From NCBI GenBank assembly GCA_946221495.1, contig CAMIFA010000105.1, positions 1 through 17,676 on the forward strand: a stretch of DNA of 17,676 nt, given 5' to 3'. The stretch comes from an uncultured cyanobacterium. Its GTDB lineage: Bacteria; Cyanobacteriota; Cyanobacteriia; Cyanobacteriales; Chroococcidiopsidaceae. Made by a program: the position numbers and the translations under genes. The notes under the pieces were generated by a model, which saw only the letters and a program-made list of their open reading frames with translations, was not told the DNA's origin and did no database searches. Positions 6,484 to 12,855 of the stretch are shown piece after piece; the first letter of the stretch is position 1, and every line of letters starts with the position of its first letter.

Positions 6484-7131
6484 ATGCATCACCAAATCTC
6501 TCTGTTCCCACTGCCTGAGCTTGAAGCTGACTTCACCGCAGACGATTGGGAAACGCCGAACGATATAGCAAGAGCTATGGCAGCGCTAGTTAAGACGAGC
6601 GATCGCCGGGTCTTGGAACCCGCAGCTGGTTCCGGTCAAATCGCCCAGTTTCTCCCAACTGGTAGCTTTTGCTGCGAAATCAAGCCCTATAGAGTTTCGC
6701 TTGGTAGAAAAAAAGCAGCTCAATGTCACTGGATACAATCTGATTTTTTGGAATTAGACCGGGAAAGTCCGTTGTTACGTGACATTGAACAATTAACTCA
6801 GGGTTACGACCTAATAATTACAAACCCTCCCTTTAGCCAGTGCATTCAATTTCTACAGCAAGGGCTAAAGTTACTCGACAGAAACAATCCTGATGCGCGA
6901 CTACTTTACTTACTACCTGTTGATTTTTGCAGCAGTGTAGAGCGAGGACAAGCTTTAAGGGCGCTTGATTGCCACATTCATCATGAGTACCGCATTCTTA
7001 ACCGTGTGGCGTACCTCCGCGATGGCAAAGCCTACAAGGGCAGACAGATTTATGATGCCGTATTTGACATCAGACCTGGTACGCAACCTGGGGCTATTTC
7101 CTTCTTATCAATCTCAAGCAACAAATCATGA
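6484..7131 (+). CDS. Adenine-type DNA methyltransferase (class I SAM-dependent)
   Basis: The 215-residue protein is read from the ATG at 6484, with GAGAGGGG 7-14 bases upstream; an in-frame TTG at 6478 overlaps the preceding gene's stop and is less likely. The leader ADDWETPNDIARAMA (about 19-33) is the usual opening of small phage or plasmid adenine methylases. Motif I is VLEPAAGSGQIAQF (43-56), motif IV is IITNPPFSQC (111-120), the N-P-P-F catalytic tetrapeptide of N6-adenine enzymes, and LLYLLPVDF follows as a later strand. No target-recognition domain is obvious. There is no restriction enzyme nearby, so it is probably an orphan methylase that protects or marks the replicon. The last 4 bases overlap the next gene (ATGA). 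Confidence 0.85.
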   Translation: MHHQISLFPLPELEADFTADDWETPNDIARAMAALVKTSDRRVLEPAAGSGQIAQFLPTGSFCCEIKPYRVSLGRKKAAQCHWIQSDFLELDRESPLLRDIEQLTQGYDLIITNPPFSQCIQFLQQGLKLLDRNNPDARLLYLLPVDFCSSVERGQALRALDCHIHHEYRILNRVAYLRDGKAYKGRQIYDAVFDIRPGTQPGAISFLSISSNKS

Positions 7132-8204
7132 GCAAAATTCAGTGGACACAACAGACGTGGAACCCAATACTAGGCTGCACTCAAATCATCGGTAATTCTC
7201 AAGAACTCAGTGGTTGCCATAACTGCTACGCCATGCGCCAAGCATACCGCAACCAAGCGATGGGGCTGCGCGGGTATCAAGGATTGGTTAAGAAGACGAG
7301 TCAACGTGAGATTGTTTGGACAGGCAAGGTGAATTTAGTTCCCGAAGCCCTAATGAAGCCTCTCCAGCGCCAAAAGCCTACTACATGGTTTGTCAACTCG
7401 ATGTCCGATCTATTCCACGAATCGGTTTCTTTCGAGATGGTCGATCTAATTTTTGGCATTATGGCACTTTCGCAACAACATACTTTCCAGGTTTTAACTA
7501 AACGTCCATTGCGAATGCTGGAGTGGACTGAACAGACTCACCGAGATGATTGGTGTAATGCCCTAGTTCAATATGCCCCGTCGGGTGTCTCTAAGTTAGT
7601 TACTGGCACAACAAACCTTGACGTAGCAATTAGACATCCTGGTTTTCCCCTACCAAACGTTTGGTTAGGTGTTTCAGTCGAGAGTCAATCTGCTGCTGAC
7701 GAACGAATACCACTGCTGTTAGAAACACCCGCATCACAAAGATTTCTCAGTTGTGAGCCACTACTTGAATCTGTAGACTTAACAACTATTAAATGCCTCG
7801 ACGGTGGATTGACGCAGCCTGGAGTTGAGTTTAATCCGGGGCAACCGCTTGGGACTTTTGATGCGCTAAGGGCAGGAATTTCCTGGGGAATTGTCGGCGG
7901 CGAATCTGGACATTATGCTCGTCCCTGTTCTCTTGACTGGATACGCCACTTGGTCAGGCAGTTCAAGGTAGCTGGTATCCCGATTTTCGTGAAGCAACTT
8001 GGTACTGACTGGGCAAAATCCTCTGGTACTTACTCCCAAAACAGCAAGGGCGGCGACCCTGAAGTTTGGGAGCCAGATTTGCGAATTAGAGAATTTCCCG
8101 TTACGGGGCGATCTCACACCTGGGTAAAGGAATTTATTTGCGACGACACTTCACCAATACTAAGGAAAAATAGCGATGATTCTGAGTTTCGCTTGGACTA
8201 CTGA
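7128..8204 (+). CDS. Phage Gp37/Gp68 family protein (DUF5131)
   Basis: This 358-residue protein begins with the family signature IQWTQQTWNPILGCTQI, then SGCHNCYAM: C17, C30 and C33, a Cys cluster resembling a radical-SAM iron-sulphur site. Later family blocks are WFVNSMSDLFHESV, HTFQVLTKRPLRML, VWLGVSVESQSAADERIPLL, RFLSCEPLLESVDL, SWGIVGGESGHYARPC and the end IPIFVKQLGTDWAKSSG. The domain is nearly complete, with a loop insertion (about 130-170) and a C-terminal extension. The biochemical reaction of the family is not established; it is common in phages and plasmids beside methylases. It overlaps the upstream methyltransferase by 4 bases and the downstream gene by 29, so the three form one coupled unit. 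Confidence 0.88.
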   Translation: MSKIQWTQQTWNPILGCTQIIGNSQELSGCHNCYAMRQAYRNQAMGLRGYQGLVKKTSQREIVWTGKVNLVPEALMKPLQRQKPTTWFVNSMSDLFHESVSFEMVDLIFGIMALSQQHTFQVLTKRPLRMLEWTEQTHRDDWCNALVQYAPSGVSKLVTGTTNLDVAIRHPGFPLPNVWLGVSVESQSAADERIPLLLETPASQRFLSCEPLLESVDLTTIKCLDGGLTQPGVEFNPGQPLGTFDALRAGISWGIVGGESGHYARPCSLDWIRHLVRQFKVAGIPIFVKQLGTDWAKSSGTYSQNSKGGDPEVWEPDLRIREFPVTGRSHTWVKEFICDDTSPILRKNSDDSEFRLDY

Positions 8205-8751
8205 TGTACTTCTAGCTGGTAAGAAAACCTGTACCCGCCGAGTTTGGAGCGAACGCACGGCAAGAGCTTGGGTGAATGCTTATCAGGGTGAGCGCTTGCT
8301 CCATTCTGCCTGGAACAAAATGCCGTTGTTTAAAGGCGCTAAAAAGATTGCTGACATTCGGCTTACGCAGTTACCCTACCAGGAACGATTAGGGGATATG
8401 CCCCAATCCGATTTGTCAGCTGAGGGCGGCTTGTGGACATCTAAGGAAGAATTTATCAAGCTTTTTGGTAGCCCAGACATAGTGGTTTGGGTGGTGAGGT
8501 TTGAATTAGAGAGCGCACCCTCAGAAGAATTTAGGCATTGCCCACAAAGAGCGTTCTTCAAATCAGCAACGCTTAAGAAGCGCCACAACTCTGACATTGT
8601 TCTTTTTCCCAGTAGCACTCACCCACAAGCACCTTCCTATAGTAATCCGCACAACCTACACCCTAGAATCACTAAGCCAAGAGTCAAGCGATCGCCCCGT
8701 CCCACTATTGCAATTTTTCATCTGGAGCGCATTAACCATGAGTTCATCTAA
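8176..8751 (+). CDS. ASCH-like protein with disordered tail
   Basis: In this 191-residue protein the first 115 residues carry the ASCH-like opening MILSFAWTTDVLLAGKKTCTRRVW (the ILSF-x-W and K-T-x-TRR signature), then AKKIADIRLTQLPYQERLGD and VVWVVRFEL, a compact beta-barrel related to PUA folds that bind RNA or modified bases. Residues 120-191 are rich in Pro, Ser, His and Arg and look disordered; this part also overlaps the start of the DUF3102 gene by 14 bases. A frame this long may include a shifted tail. ASCH-like genes often neighbour Gp37/Gp68 genes. The substrate is unknown; a role in recognising or processing modified nucleotides is a guess from fold and context. Confidence 0.65.
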   Translation: MILSFAWTTDVLLAGKKTCTRRVWSERTARAWVNAYQGERLLHSAWNKMPLFKGAKKIADIRLTQLPYQERLGDMPQSDLSAEGGLWTSKEEFIKLFGSPDIVVWVVRFELESAPSEEFRHCPQRAFFKSATLKKRHNSDIVLFPSSTHPQAPSYSNPHNLHPRITKPRVKRSPRPTIAIFHLERINHEFI

Positions 8752-9259
8752 ATCACCTAACCAACTGGACGAACAGCTATTAACTCCTGAATCTCAGAAC
8801 TTTAACTACGCTGCTCTAGATCCAGAAACCCGAATTGTTGTGCAGCAACGTACTAGCGAGATTAGGAGCCTGCTCCGCCGTACTGCCTCTGGCACTATTG
8901 AGCTTGGCGAGAAACTCATCGAGGTGAAGCAAAAATTAGGGTATGGGTATTTCAGTGATTGGTTAAAAGCTGAGTTCAGTTGGGGTGAGTGGACAGCGCG
9001 GAAGCTGATGCAGGTAGCTCGACGTTTCAAAACGGTGAATTTCACCGATTTGGACTTTGCTGCTTCTGCTCTATACATCCTGGCTGCTGATTCTACACCA
9101 GAAGCAGCGCGATTAGAAGCTGTTAATCGTGCCAGTCTTGGGGAGGTAATTAGCCGCTCTAAAGCACAGGAAATCGTTAACTATTACAAACAACAAACTC
9201 CGTCCTGTGACCAAAAACTAGTTACCATCGACGTTGATGCCGTGACTCTGGATAGATAG
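8738..9259 (+). CDS. DUF3102 protein, short paralogue
   Basis: The 173-residue protein is read from the ATG at 8738 (GGAG 12 bases upstream); the open frame extends back to 8597, but that stretch lies inside the preceding gene and is not conserved with the paralogue. The DUF3102 core (about 26-100) reads TSEIRSLLRRTASGTIELGE, then KLGYGYFSDWLKAEFSWGEW, then TARKLMQVARRF. This unit is common in cyanobacterial and phage DNA-binding proteins related to ParB/Noc-like modules. The rest (ASALYILAADSTPEAARLEA ... AQEIVNYYKQQ) is shared with the next gene. It is probably a DNA-binding regulator or partition-type factor; role inferred. Confidence 0.8.
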   Translation: MSSSKSPNQLDEQLLTPESQNFNYAALDPETRIVVQQRTSEIRSLLRRTASGTIELGEKLIEVKQKLGYGYFSDWLKAEFSWGEWTARKLMQVARRFKTVNFTDLDFAASALYILAADSTPEAARLEAVNRASLGEVISRSKAQEIVNYYKQQTPSCDQKLVTIDVDAVTLDR

Positions 9260-9260
9260 A

Positions 9261-9354
9261 GAATCAACTACGCCTATCAGTTTTGGAGAAACTTCTGTTG
9301 TTGATTCGAGAACCGAGATTCCCCTAGATCCTCCTAATTTATCCAAATTTTGGA
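9261..9354. repeat. Inverted repeats between the two DUF3102 genes
   Basis: GAATCAAC (9261-9268) pairs with GTTGATTC (9300-9307) across a 31-base loop, starting 2 bases after the stop of the first DUF3102 gene. A second dyad, TCCAAA-T-TTTGGA (9342-9354), is a 13-bp palindrome. Neither is followed by a T-run. They could be operators or attenuation structures controlling the second DUF3102 gene. The spacer 9260-9480 shows nothing else clear. Confidence 0.35.
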
Positions 9355-9480
9355 CAACTGCAAATCTTCTCTCTACTTTTCCTATTTATGCCAGACCAAA
9401 ATCCCAGGAATTTATCTTACATCCGTCAATCGGCAGCTAAAATTGAAGGCGATAGCTTCACTATTCTCCTTGTGAATTTC

Positions 9481-10545
9481 ATGCCAGCTCCAGCCAGCCC
9501 TCCAGTTCGCCAAAATTTTGATTACGCCAGTCTTGATGCTGATACCTCTCGGTTTGTGCAACAGCAGACAGGCGAAATTCGGGTATTAATGCGGCGGACT
9601 GCTCAAGACATTTTTGAAGTTGGGCAAAAACTAAGTGACGTTAAACAACGACTAGGGCATGGAAATTTTGAGGCTTGGCTCAAGGCGGAGTTCGATTGGG
9701 GTGAATGGACTGCACGTAAGTTCATGCAGGTAGCACAACAGTTTGCCGCTATCGAATTCACCGATTTACAAATTGCTCCTTCTGCTTTGTACTTACTCGC
9801 CGCATCTTCAACTCCAGATGCAGCTAAAGCGGAAGTGCTTGATCGTGCTAAAGCAGGTGAAACCATCACCCACGCGACTGCCAAAGCTATTAAGCAAAAG
9901 TACGCTACACCTCCTAAACCAAAACCAGAACCAATCTCACAACCGCAGCCGCAATCACTACCAACTCCGACGACACCAGCGACTCACCCGCAGTCTGGTT
10001 CTAAGCTGGAAATTGTTGCTTTCCGCCCTCAAATCCAGGCTCCTGCTATCCCAGAAGTAGCTAGGGTCATACCGTCTCCAACTGTACAAGCGCTTTCAGT
10101 TCCACAATCAAACTCAACTGGCGCTGCACCTGATGTACCTGGTATTTGGTGGCAGTTAGGGGGAAAGCATCTACTTTACTGCGGCGACCCTAATTCTGCG
10201 GAATTCTTAGCACGGGTTACAGAAAAAGTTAGTCTCCTGCTTGCCTTCCCCCCGATCTCAGATTGGCAAACTCGGATACGAGCTAAGGCACGGATTATTG
10301 TGGATGAGTATTTACCCCAAGATAAGAACTTGGATCAGCTTGATGAATTTCTAGAGTCTAGTGTTTTGTTTAACTCTCGCCTCAAAGATACAGTAGTTAC
10401 CTGCTTTCTGCCTGTACCAGATATCGTTTCAGTTATTAGCCGTCTAGACCGTCAAGGTCTATTTGCTGAACCTGATTCCAGACGGGTCAATGCTGTAGTT
10501 ACCGACTGGAAGAAAGCAGGTGTGAAAGTAGAGCGCTTAAGTTAG
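9481..10545 (+). CDS. DUF3102 protein fused to a degenerate methylase-like domain
   Basis: The 354-residue protein is read from the ATG at 9481, because MPAPASPPVRQNFDYASLDAD aligns with the paralogue's N-terminus; an in-frame ATG at 9388 lacks a ribosome site. The DUF3102 core is at about 30-90 (TGEIRVLMRRTAQDIFEVGQ ... NFEAWLKAEFDWGEWTARKF). A Pro/Gln-rich linker spans about 143-220. The C-terminal region (221-354) begins GIWWQLGGKHLLYCGDPNS, the phrase that opens ParB-linked DNA methylases (LG-x-HRLLCGD). Where those enzymes have the catalytic DPPY it reads AFPPI (255-259). It is probably a non-catalytic methylase fold now used for DNA or protein binding. Confidence 0.75.
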   Translation: MPAPASPPVRQNFDYASLDADTSRFVQQQTGEIRVLMRRTAQDIFEVGQKLSDVKQRLGHGNFEAWLKAEFDWGEWTARKFMQVAQQFAAIEFTDLQIAPSALYLLAASSTPDAAKAEVLDRAKAGETITHATAKAIKQKYATPPKPKPEPISQPQPQSLPTPTTPATHPQSGSKLEIVAFRPQIQAPAIPEVARVIPSPTVQALSVPQSNSTGAAPDVPGIWWQLGGKHLLYCGDPNSAEFLARVTEKVSLLLAFPPISDWQTRIRAKARIIVDEYLPQDKNLDQLDEFLESSVLFNSRLKDTVVTCFLPVPDIVSVISRLDRQGLFAEPDSRRVNAVVTDWKKAGVKVERLS

Positions 10546-10659
10546 AAAAAGTTAGCCTATTGCTAAGTTAGAAGCGCTTGCATACCCCTACAGGTTATAA
10601 AAATGCCAAAATATCCAATTCGTAACAAATTTTCGCAAAATTCCTTCGTTAGATTCAGC

Positions 10660-10687
10660 TTTACCTTTAGCCGAATCCAAGTATAAT
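10660..10687 (+). promoter_or_regulatory. Candidate promoter for the replicon genes
   Basis: TTTACC (10660-10665), a 16-base spacer and a perfect TATAAT (10682-10687). Transcription would start near 10694, just ahead of the small ORF at 10702. It is the best promoter-like sequence in the 10546-11491 stretch and lies 115 bases after the end of the preceding operon. Confidence 0.5.
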
Positions 10688-10701
10688 GACTTCAATTGAA
10701 T

Positions 10702-10827
10702 ATGACTTCGTGGGTGGGAAGGTCTGCTACCAACAGACTGTTTTATTCCGCCACCGAAGCTGCTCAACCTTATCCTTTAGCCGAGGAGGTCAAGCATTAT
10801 GCTCTTAGTAGTATTGTGCAGCTTTAG
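10702..10827 (+). CDS. Small ORF, 41 residues, possible leader peptide
   Basis: MTSWVGRSATNRL ... TEAAQPYPLAEEVKHYALSS, ending in TAG, follows the candidate promoter by about 8 bases. The residue mix is protein-like, unlike the 137-residue frame that overlaps it. A second frame starts at ATG 10686 (MTSIEYDFVGGK, 40 residues), so two short frames compete. After the TAG the same frame stays open for 24 more codons (KSEISLPKYVQKVVDCYS), so a longer gene broken by a nonsense codon is another reading. No clear ribosome site; function unknown. Confidence 0.4.
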   Translation: MTSWVGRSATNRLFYSATEAAQPYPLAEEVKHYALSSIVQL

Positions 10828-11212
10828 CCTATCCGTTGTCAAACAAAATCTGAAATTTCTCTCCCCAAGTACGTACAGAAAGTGGTGGATTGCTACTCCT
10901 GACTACGTAACAGCGTTTTCAGCAAATAATTACTACTGCTCAAAATTTGGCAAGAGGTTAAATAAAGCGCTCGCGTCTTGTCTTGGAGCAGCAATAGTAG
11001 TAAACTTTTGCCAAGAAATATTTTTAGCCCAGTGCAATTTTCTAACTAGCAAAATTAAAGTTTTGAGGATAGGCTACTTTACGGTCTGCCCTCCACTCAC
11101 CACTCACTTAGTCAAGAGGTTACTTAGTTCTGTCTTAGAACAGCGAGTAGCTAGTAGCACGATAGCCAGAAACTTCGCGCTACTCAGGCAAAGAAGTCCT
11201 TTGCCCAATTAG
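10799..11212 (+). CDS. Doubtful ORF with a perfect ribosome site, unknown
   Basis: A 137-residue frame starts at an ATG preceded by AGGAGGT (10784-10790, spacing 8). The first 15 residues (MLLVVLCSFSLSVV) are hydrophobic, and the rest is rich in Leu, Ser, Cys and Asn with no recognisable domain. The composition is unlike neighbouring proteins. The DNA contains inverted repeats (TTACTACT near 10928 with AGTAGTAA near 11000), so the stretch may be structured leader RNA. The Shine-Dalgarno sequence is the main argument for translation. 10546-11245 shows no other convincing gene. Confidence 0.25.
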   Translation: MLLVVLCSFSLSVVKQNLKFLSPSTYRKWWIATPDYVTAFSANNYYCSKFGKRLNKALASCLGAAIVVNFCQEIFLAQCNFLTSKIKVLRIGYFTVCPPLTTHLVKRLLSSVLEQRVASSTIARNFALLRQRSPLPN

Positions 11213-11245
11213 TCCAAATCCAAGATGTCTCTTAAAAATTAAAAG

Positions 11246-11349
11246 CCGAGACAGTGCAAGCAAAAATACAAACACCATCCCGACCCAACTCTATTACTGC
11301 TAAGTATAGCAGGGGTTTGAGCAATTGCGCTCACTTGCACTCGTCTCGG
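11246..11349 (+). ncRNA. Structured leader RNA candidate (three-way junction)
   Basis: The outer stem is CCGAGAC-AGTGCAAG (11246-11260) with CTTGCACT-C-GTCTCGG (11334-11349), 15 pairs with one bulged C. It encloses two hairpins: CTGCTA-AGTA-TAGCAG (11297-11312) and TGAGC-AATTGC-GCTCA (11318-11333). The second abuts the outer right arm exactly. The element ends 8 bases before the AAGGA ribosome site of the 41-residue gene at 11370, so it is placed like a riboswitch, autoregulatory leader or replication-control RNA. No known family is recognised. The DNA could alternatively act as a hairpin origin. Confidence 0.5.
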
Positions 11350-11369
11350 TTCCAAACAAGGAATTCGAG

Positions 11370-11495
11370 ATGCTTCATCAACACAAAAAAATATATTCTG
11401 ACCCTTCAGCGCCTAGTTTTTCAATTGACCAAGTCGAGCAAGCCACAAATCAGCTAGAGGTATTGGGCAAAAGCTTTGGGGAGCTAGTGCCATGA
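11370..11495 (+). CDS. Small protein coupled to the replication-like gene
   Basis: This 41-residue ORF starts MLHQHKKIYSDPSAPSFSID and ends in Gly-Glu-Leu-Val-Pro. AAGGA (11358-11362) lies 7 bases before the ATG, and the TGA overlaps the next gene's ATG as ATGA (11492-11495), a classic coupled arrangement. The C-terminal half (DQVEQATNQLEVLGKSFGEL) looks like one amphipathic helix. It lies directly downstream of the structured RNA at 11246-11349. No family is recognised; a regulator or a translational-coupling leader for the following initiator-like gene would fit. Confidence 0.6.
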   Translation: MLHQHKKIYSDPSAPSFSIDQVEQATNQLEVLGKSFGELVP

Positions 11496-12817
11496 CTCCC
11501 ACTGCGGTTTTAGATGAGCAAGAGCTAGGCTTATTCGTTAAGAGCGAGATGGATGACTACGGACTCGACCCCTACGAGTTCCGGATCTACGCCCGCATTG
11601 TCCGCCGCGCTGGACGGTCGGAAGCTTGGGAGAGCGTTCCCAACATGGCGAAAGCTTGCATGATAAGTGAAAGCCGTGTACGTTTCGCTCTCAATGTACT
11701 AGAAGCAGCTGGGTTAATAGAGAGTCAAGAGCGCTCAGGTTATAGCACCCTACGACGACTAACACCAAAATCTCGATGGGTACACCCAGAACGCCTAGAA
11801 GCAATTCGTGCTGCTTTGACCCGGACTAAATCTGCTACTACCCCTGTTAAAAATGTTAGGGGTAGTCAAATACATACCCCTGTTAAAAATGACAGGGGGG
11901 TGGTTACAAAACTGACACCACTACCCCCCTCCAAAATCACAGACGAAGGTACTCCAGTTGAAGGTATTCCAGTTAAGGAACTCCCTCTAAGCATTCAGGC
12001 AGAAGAAGTAGGGGGGGAGAAAGAAAAAATAGTTCAAACTCAATCAGTCAGCGACGAACAAGCAGACTTAAATGATGCTAAACGCGATGCCCCAATAACT
12101 AGTTACTTAAACCAGTTATCCCAACAAGTAGCTAATGTTGTTCAAGATACGCTAATTCAATTAATTGCCCCTTGGAGTGCCAACTCAAAATCTATTCCAG
12201 CCGCTTTAGCTTCGCCTGAACCATCTAAATTGCCGTTACCCGATAAACCAATAAGTGACGGGAAAGCTAAGATTGCTGTCATCCGGCGCAGCGCTGTTCG
12301 GACCCGCCCTGAGCATCCTGCCCATTCAGCTTCCCAAAAAGCTAAGTCCTCTCCCAAGCGAGCGCTTACAAAAACACAAAGTCCTACAGAATCACCTGAA
12401 CGTACCCAACTACTGCAACAGCTATCAGCATTACTTCAAGAACCAAAGGAGAATTTACAACTAAACACTAACCTCATCTCAGCCTTAGACCGTCATCCAG
12501 AGCGGATAGCGGATGCAGTTGAGTATTTCAAACAGGCAATTGCTACTTGGAAAAATAAACCTGGCATTGGGTTGTTTATTTCTGCCGTCAACAAGGGCAT
12601 GAAAGCATCTTTGACCAAACCAGGAAGCGGCTGGAAGGAGTGGGCAGATGAAGCTATCCGCCGTCGCTTGATGTCCTACTCCCAGTCGGGGGATGGGGAT
12701 ATCACAGTCTACTTTGTTTCGGGAGTGCAGCGATTGTGGAGTGAAGTACGCTCCCTCTCCTGGTCGGAGATTGAGAACCTGGCTTTATGCGCTCACCTGG
12801 AACAAAATGCCGCTTGA
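11492..12817 (+). CDS. Winged-helix, replication-initiator-like protein
   Basis: In this 441-residue protein, residues 10-95 form a winged helix of the DnaD/phage-replication-protein type: GLDPYEFRIYARIVRRAG, then SVPNMAKACMISESRVRFAL, then LEAAGLIESQERSGYSTLRR. Residues 105-310 are a low-complexity linker that includes the repeat TPVKN-x-RG twice. The C-terminal domain (about 315-441) has HPERIADAVEYFKQAIATWK and GIGLFISAVNKGMKASL, a layout seen in plasmid and phage replication proteins. The likely role is origin recognition or helicase loading; this is inferred from domain order and from the repeats inside the gene. Its start is coupled to the small ORF upstream. It could instead be a plain transcription regulator. 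Confidence 0.6.
   Translation: MTPTAVLDEQELGLFVKSEMDDYGLDPYEFRIYARIVRRAGRSEAWESVPNMAKACMISESRVRFALNVLEAAGLIESQERSGYSTLRRLTPKSRWVHPERLEAIRAALTRTKSATTPVKNVRGSQIHTPVKNDRGVVTKLTPLPPSKITDEGTPVEGIPVKELPLSIQAEEVGGEKEKIVQTQSVSDEQADLNDAKRDAPITSYLNQLSQQVANVVQDTLIQLIAPWSANSKSIPAALASPEPSKLPLPDKPISDGKAKIAVIRRSAVRTRPEHPAHSASQKAKSSPKRALTKTQSPTESPERTQLLQQLSALLQEPKENLQLNTNLISALDRHPERIADAVEYFKQAIATWKNKPGIGLFISAVNKGMKASLTKPGSGWKEWADEAIRRRLMSYSQSGDGDITVYFVSGVQRLWSEVRSLSWSEIENLALCAHLEQNAA
11838..11898 (+). repeat. Iteron-like 17-bp direct repeats with hairpins inside the initiator-like gene
   Basis: TACCCCTGTTAAAAATG occurs twice (11839-11855 and 11875-11891; period 36). The first copy closes a perfect 8-bp stem CTACCCCT/AGGGGTAG (11838-11845, 11858-11865). 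The second closes a 7-bp stem CCCCTGT/ACAGGGG (11877-11883, 11892-11898). Iterons inside the initiator gene are known for lambda O. That this is an origin is inference. Confidence 0.5.
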
Positions 12818-12855
12818 AGAATTGGCTCCTCAACAAATACATTCCTTGTGCCATC

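Noticed and set aside
8597..8737. 47-residue N-terminal extension of the first DUF3102 protein
   Set aside because: It lies inside the ASCH-like gene and is absent from the paralogue; the ATG at 8738 fits both.
4140..10782. CCTTTAGCCGA found at about 4141, 10665 and 10773
   Set aside because: An 11-mer repeating in 17.7 kb is expected by chance many times; the flanks do not match.
11254..11457. 67-residue frame
   Set aside because: It runs through the structured RNA and overlaps the better-supported 41-residue ORF in another frame.
11838..11898. CRISPR array
   Set aside because: There are only two repeat copies, inside a coding frame, with no cas genes.
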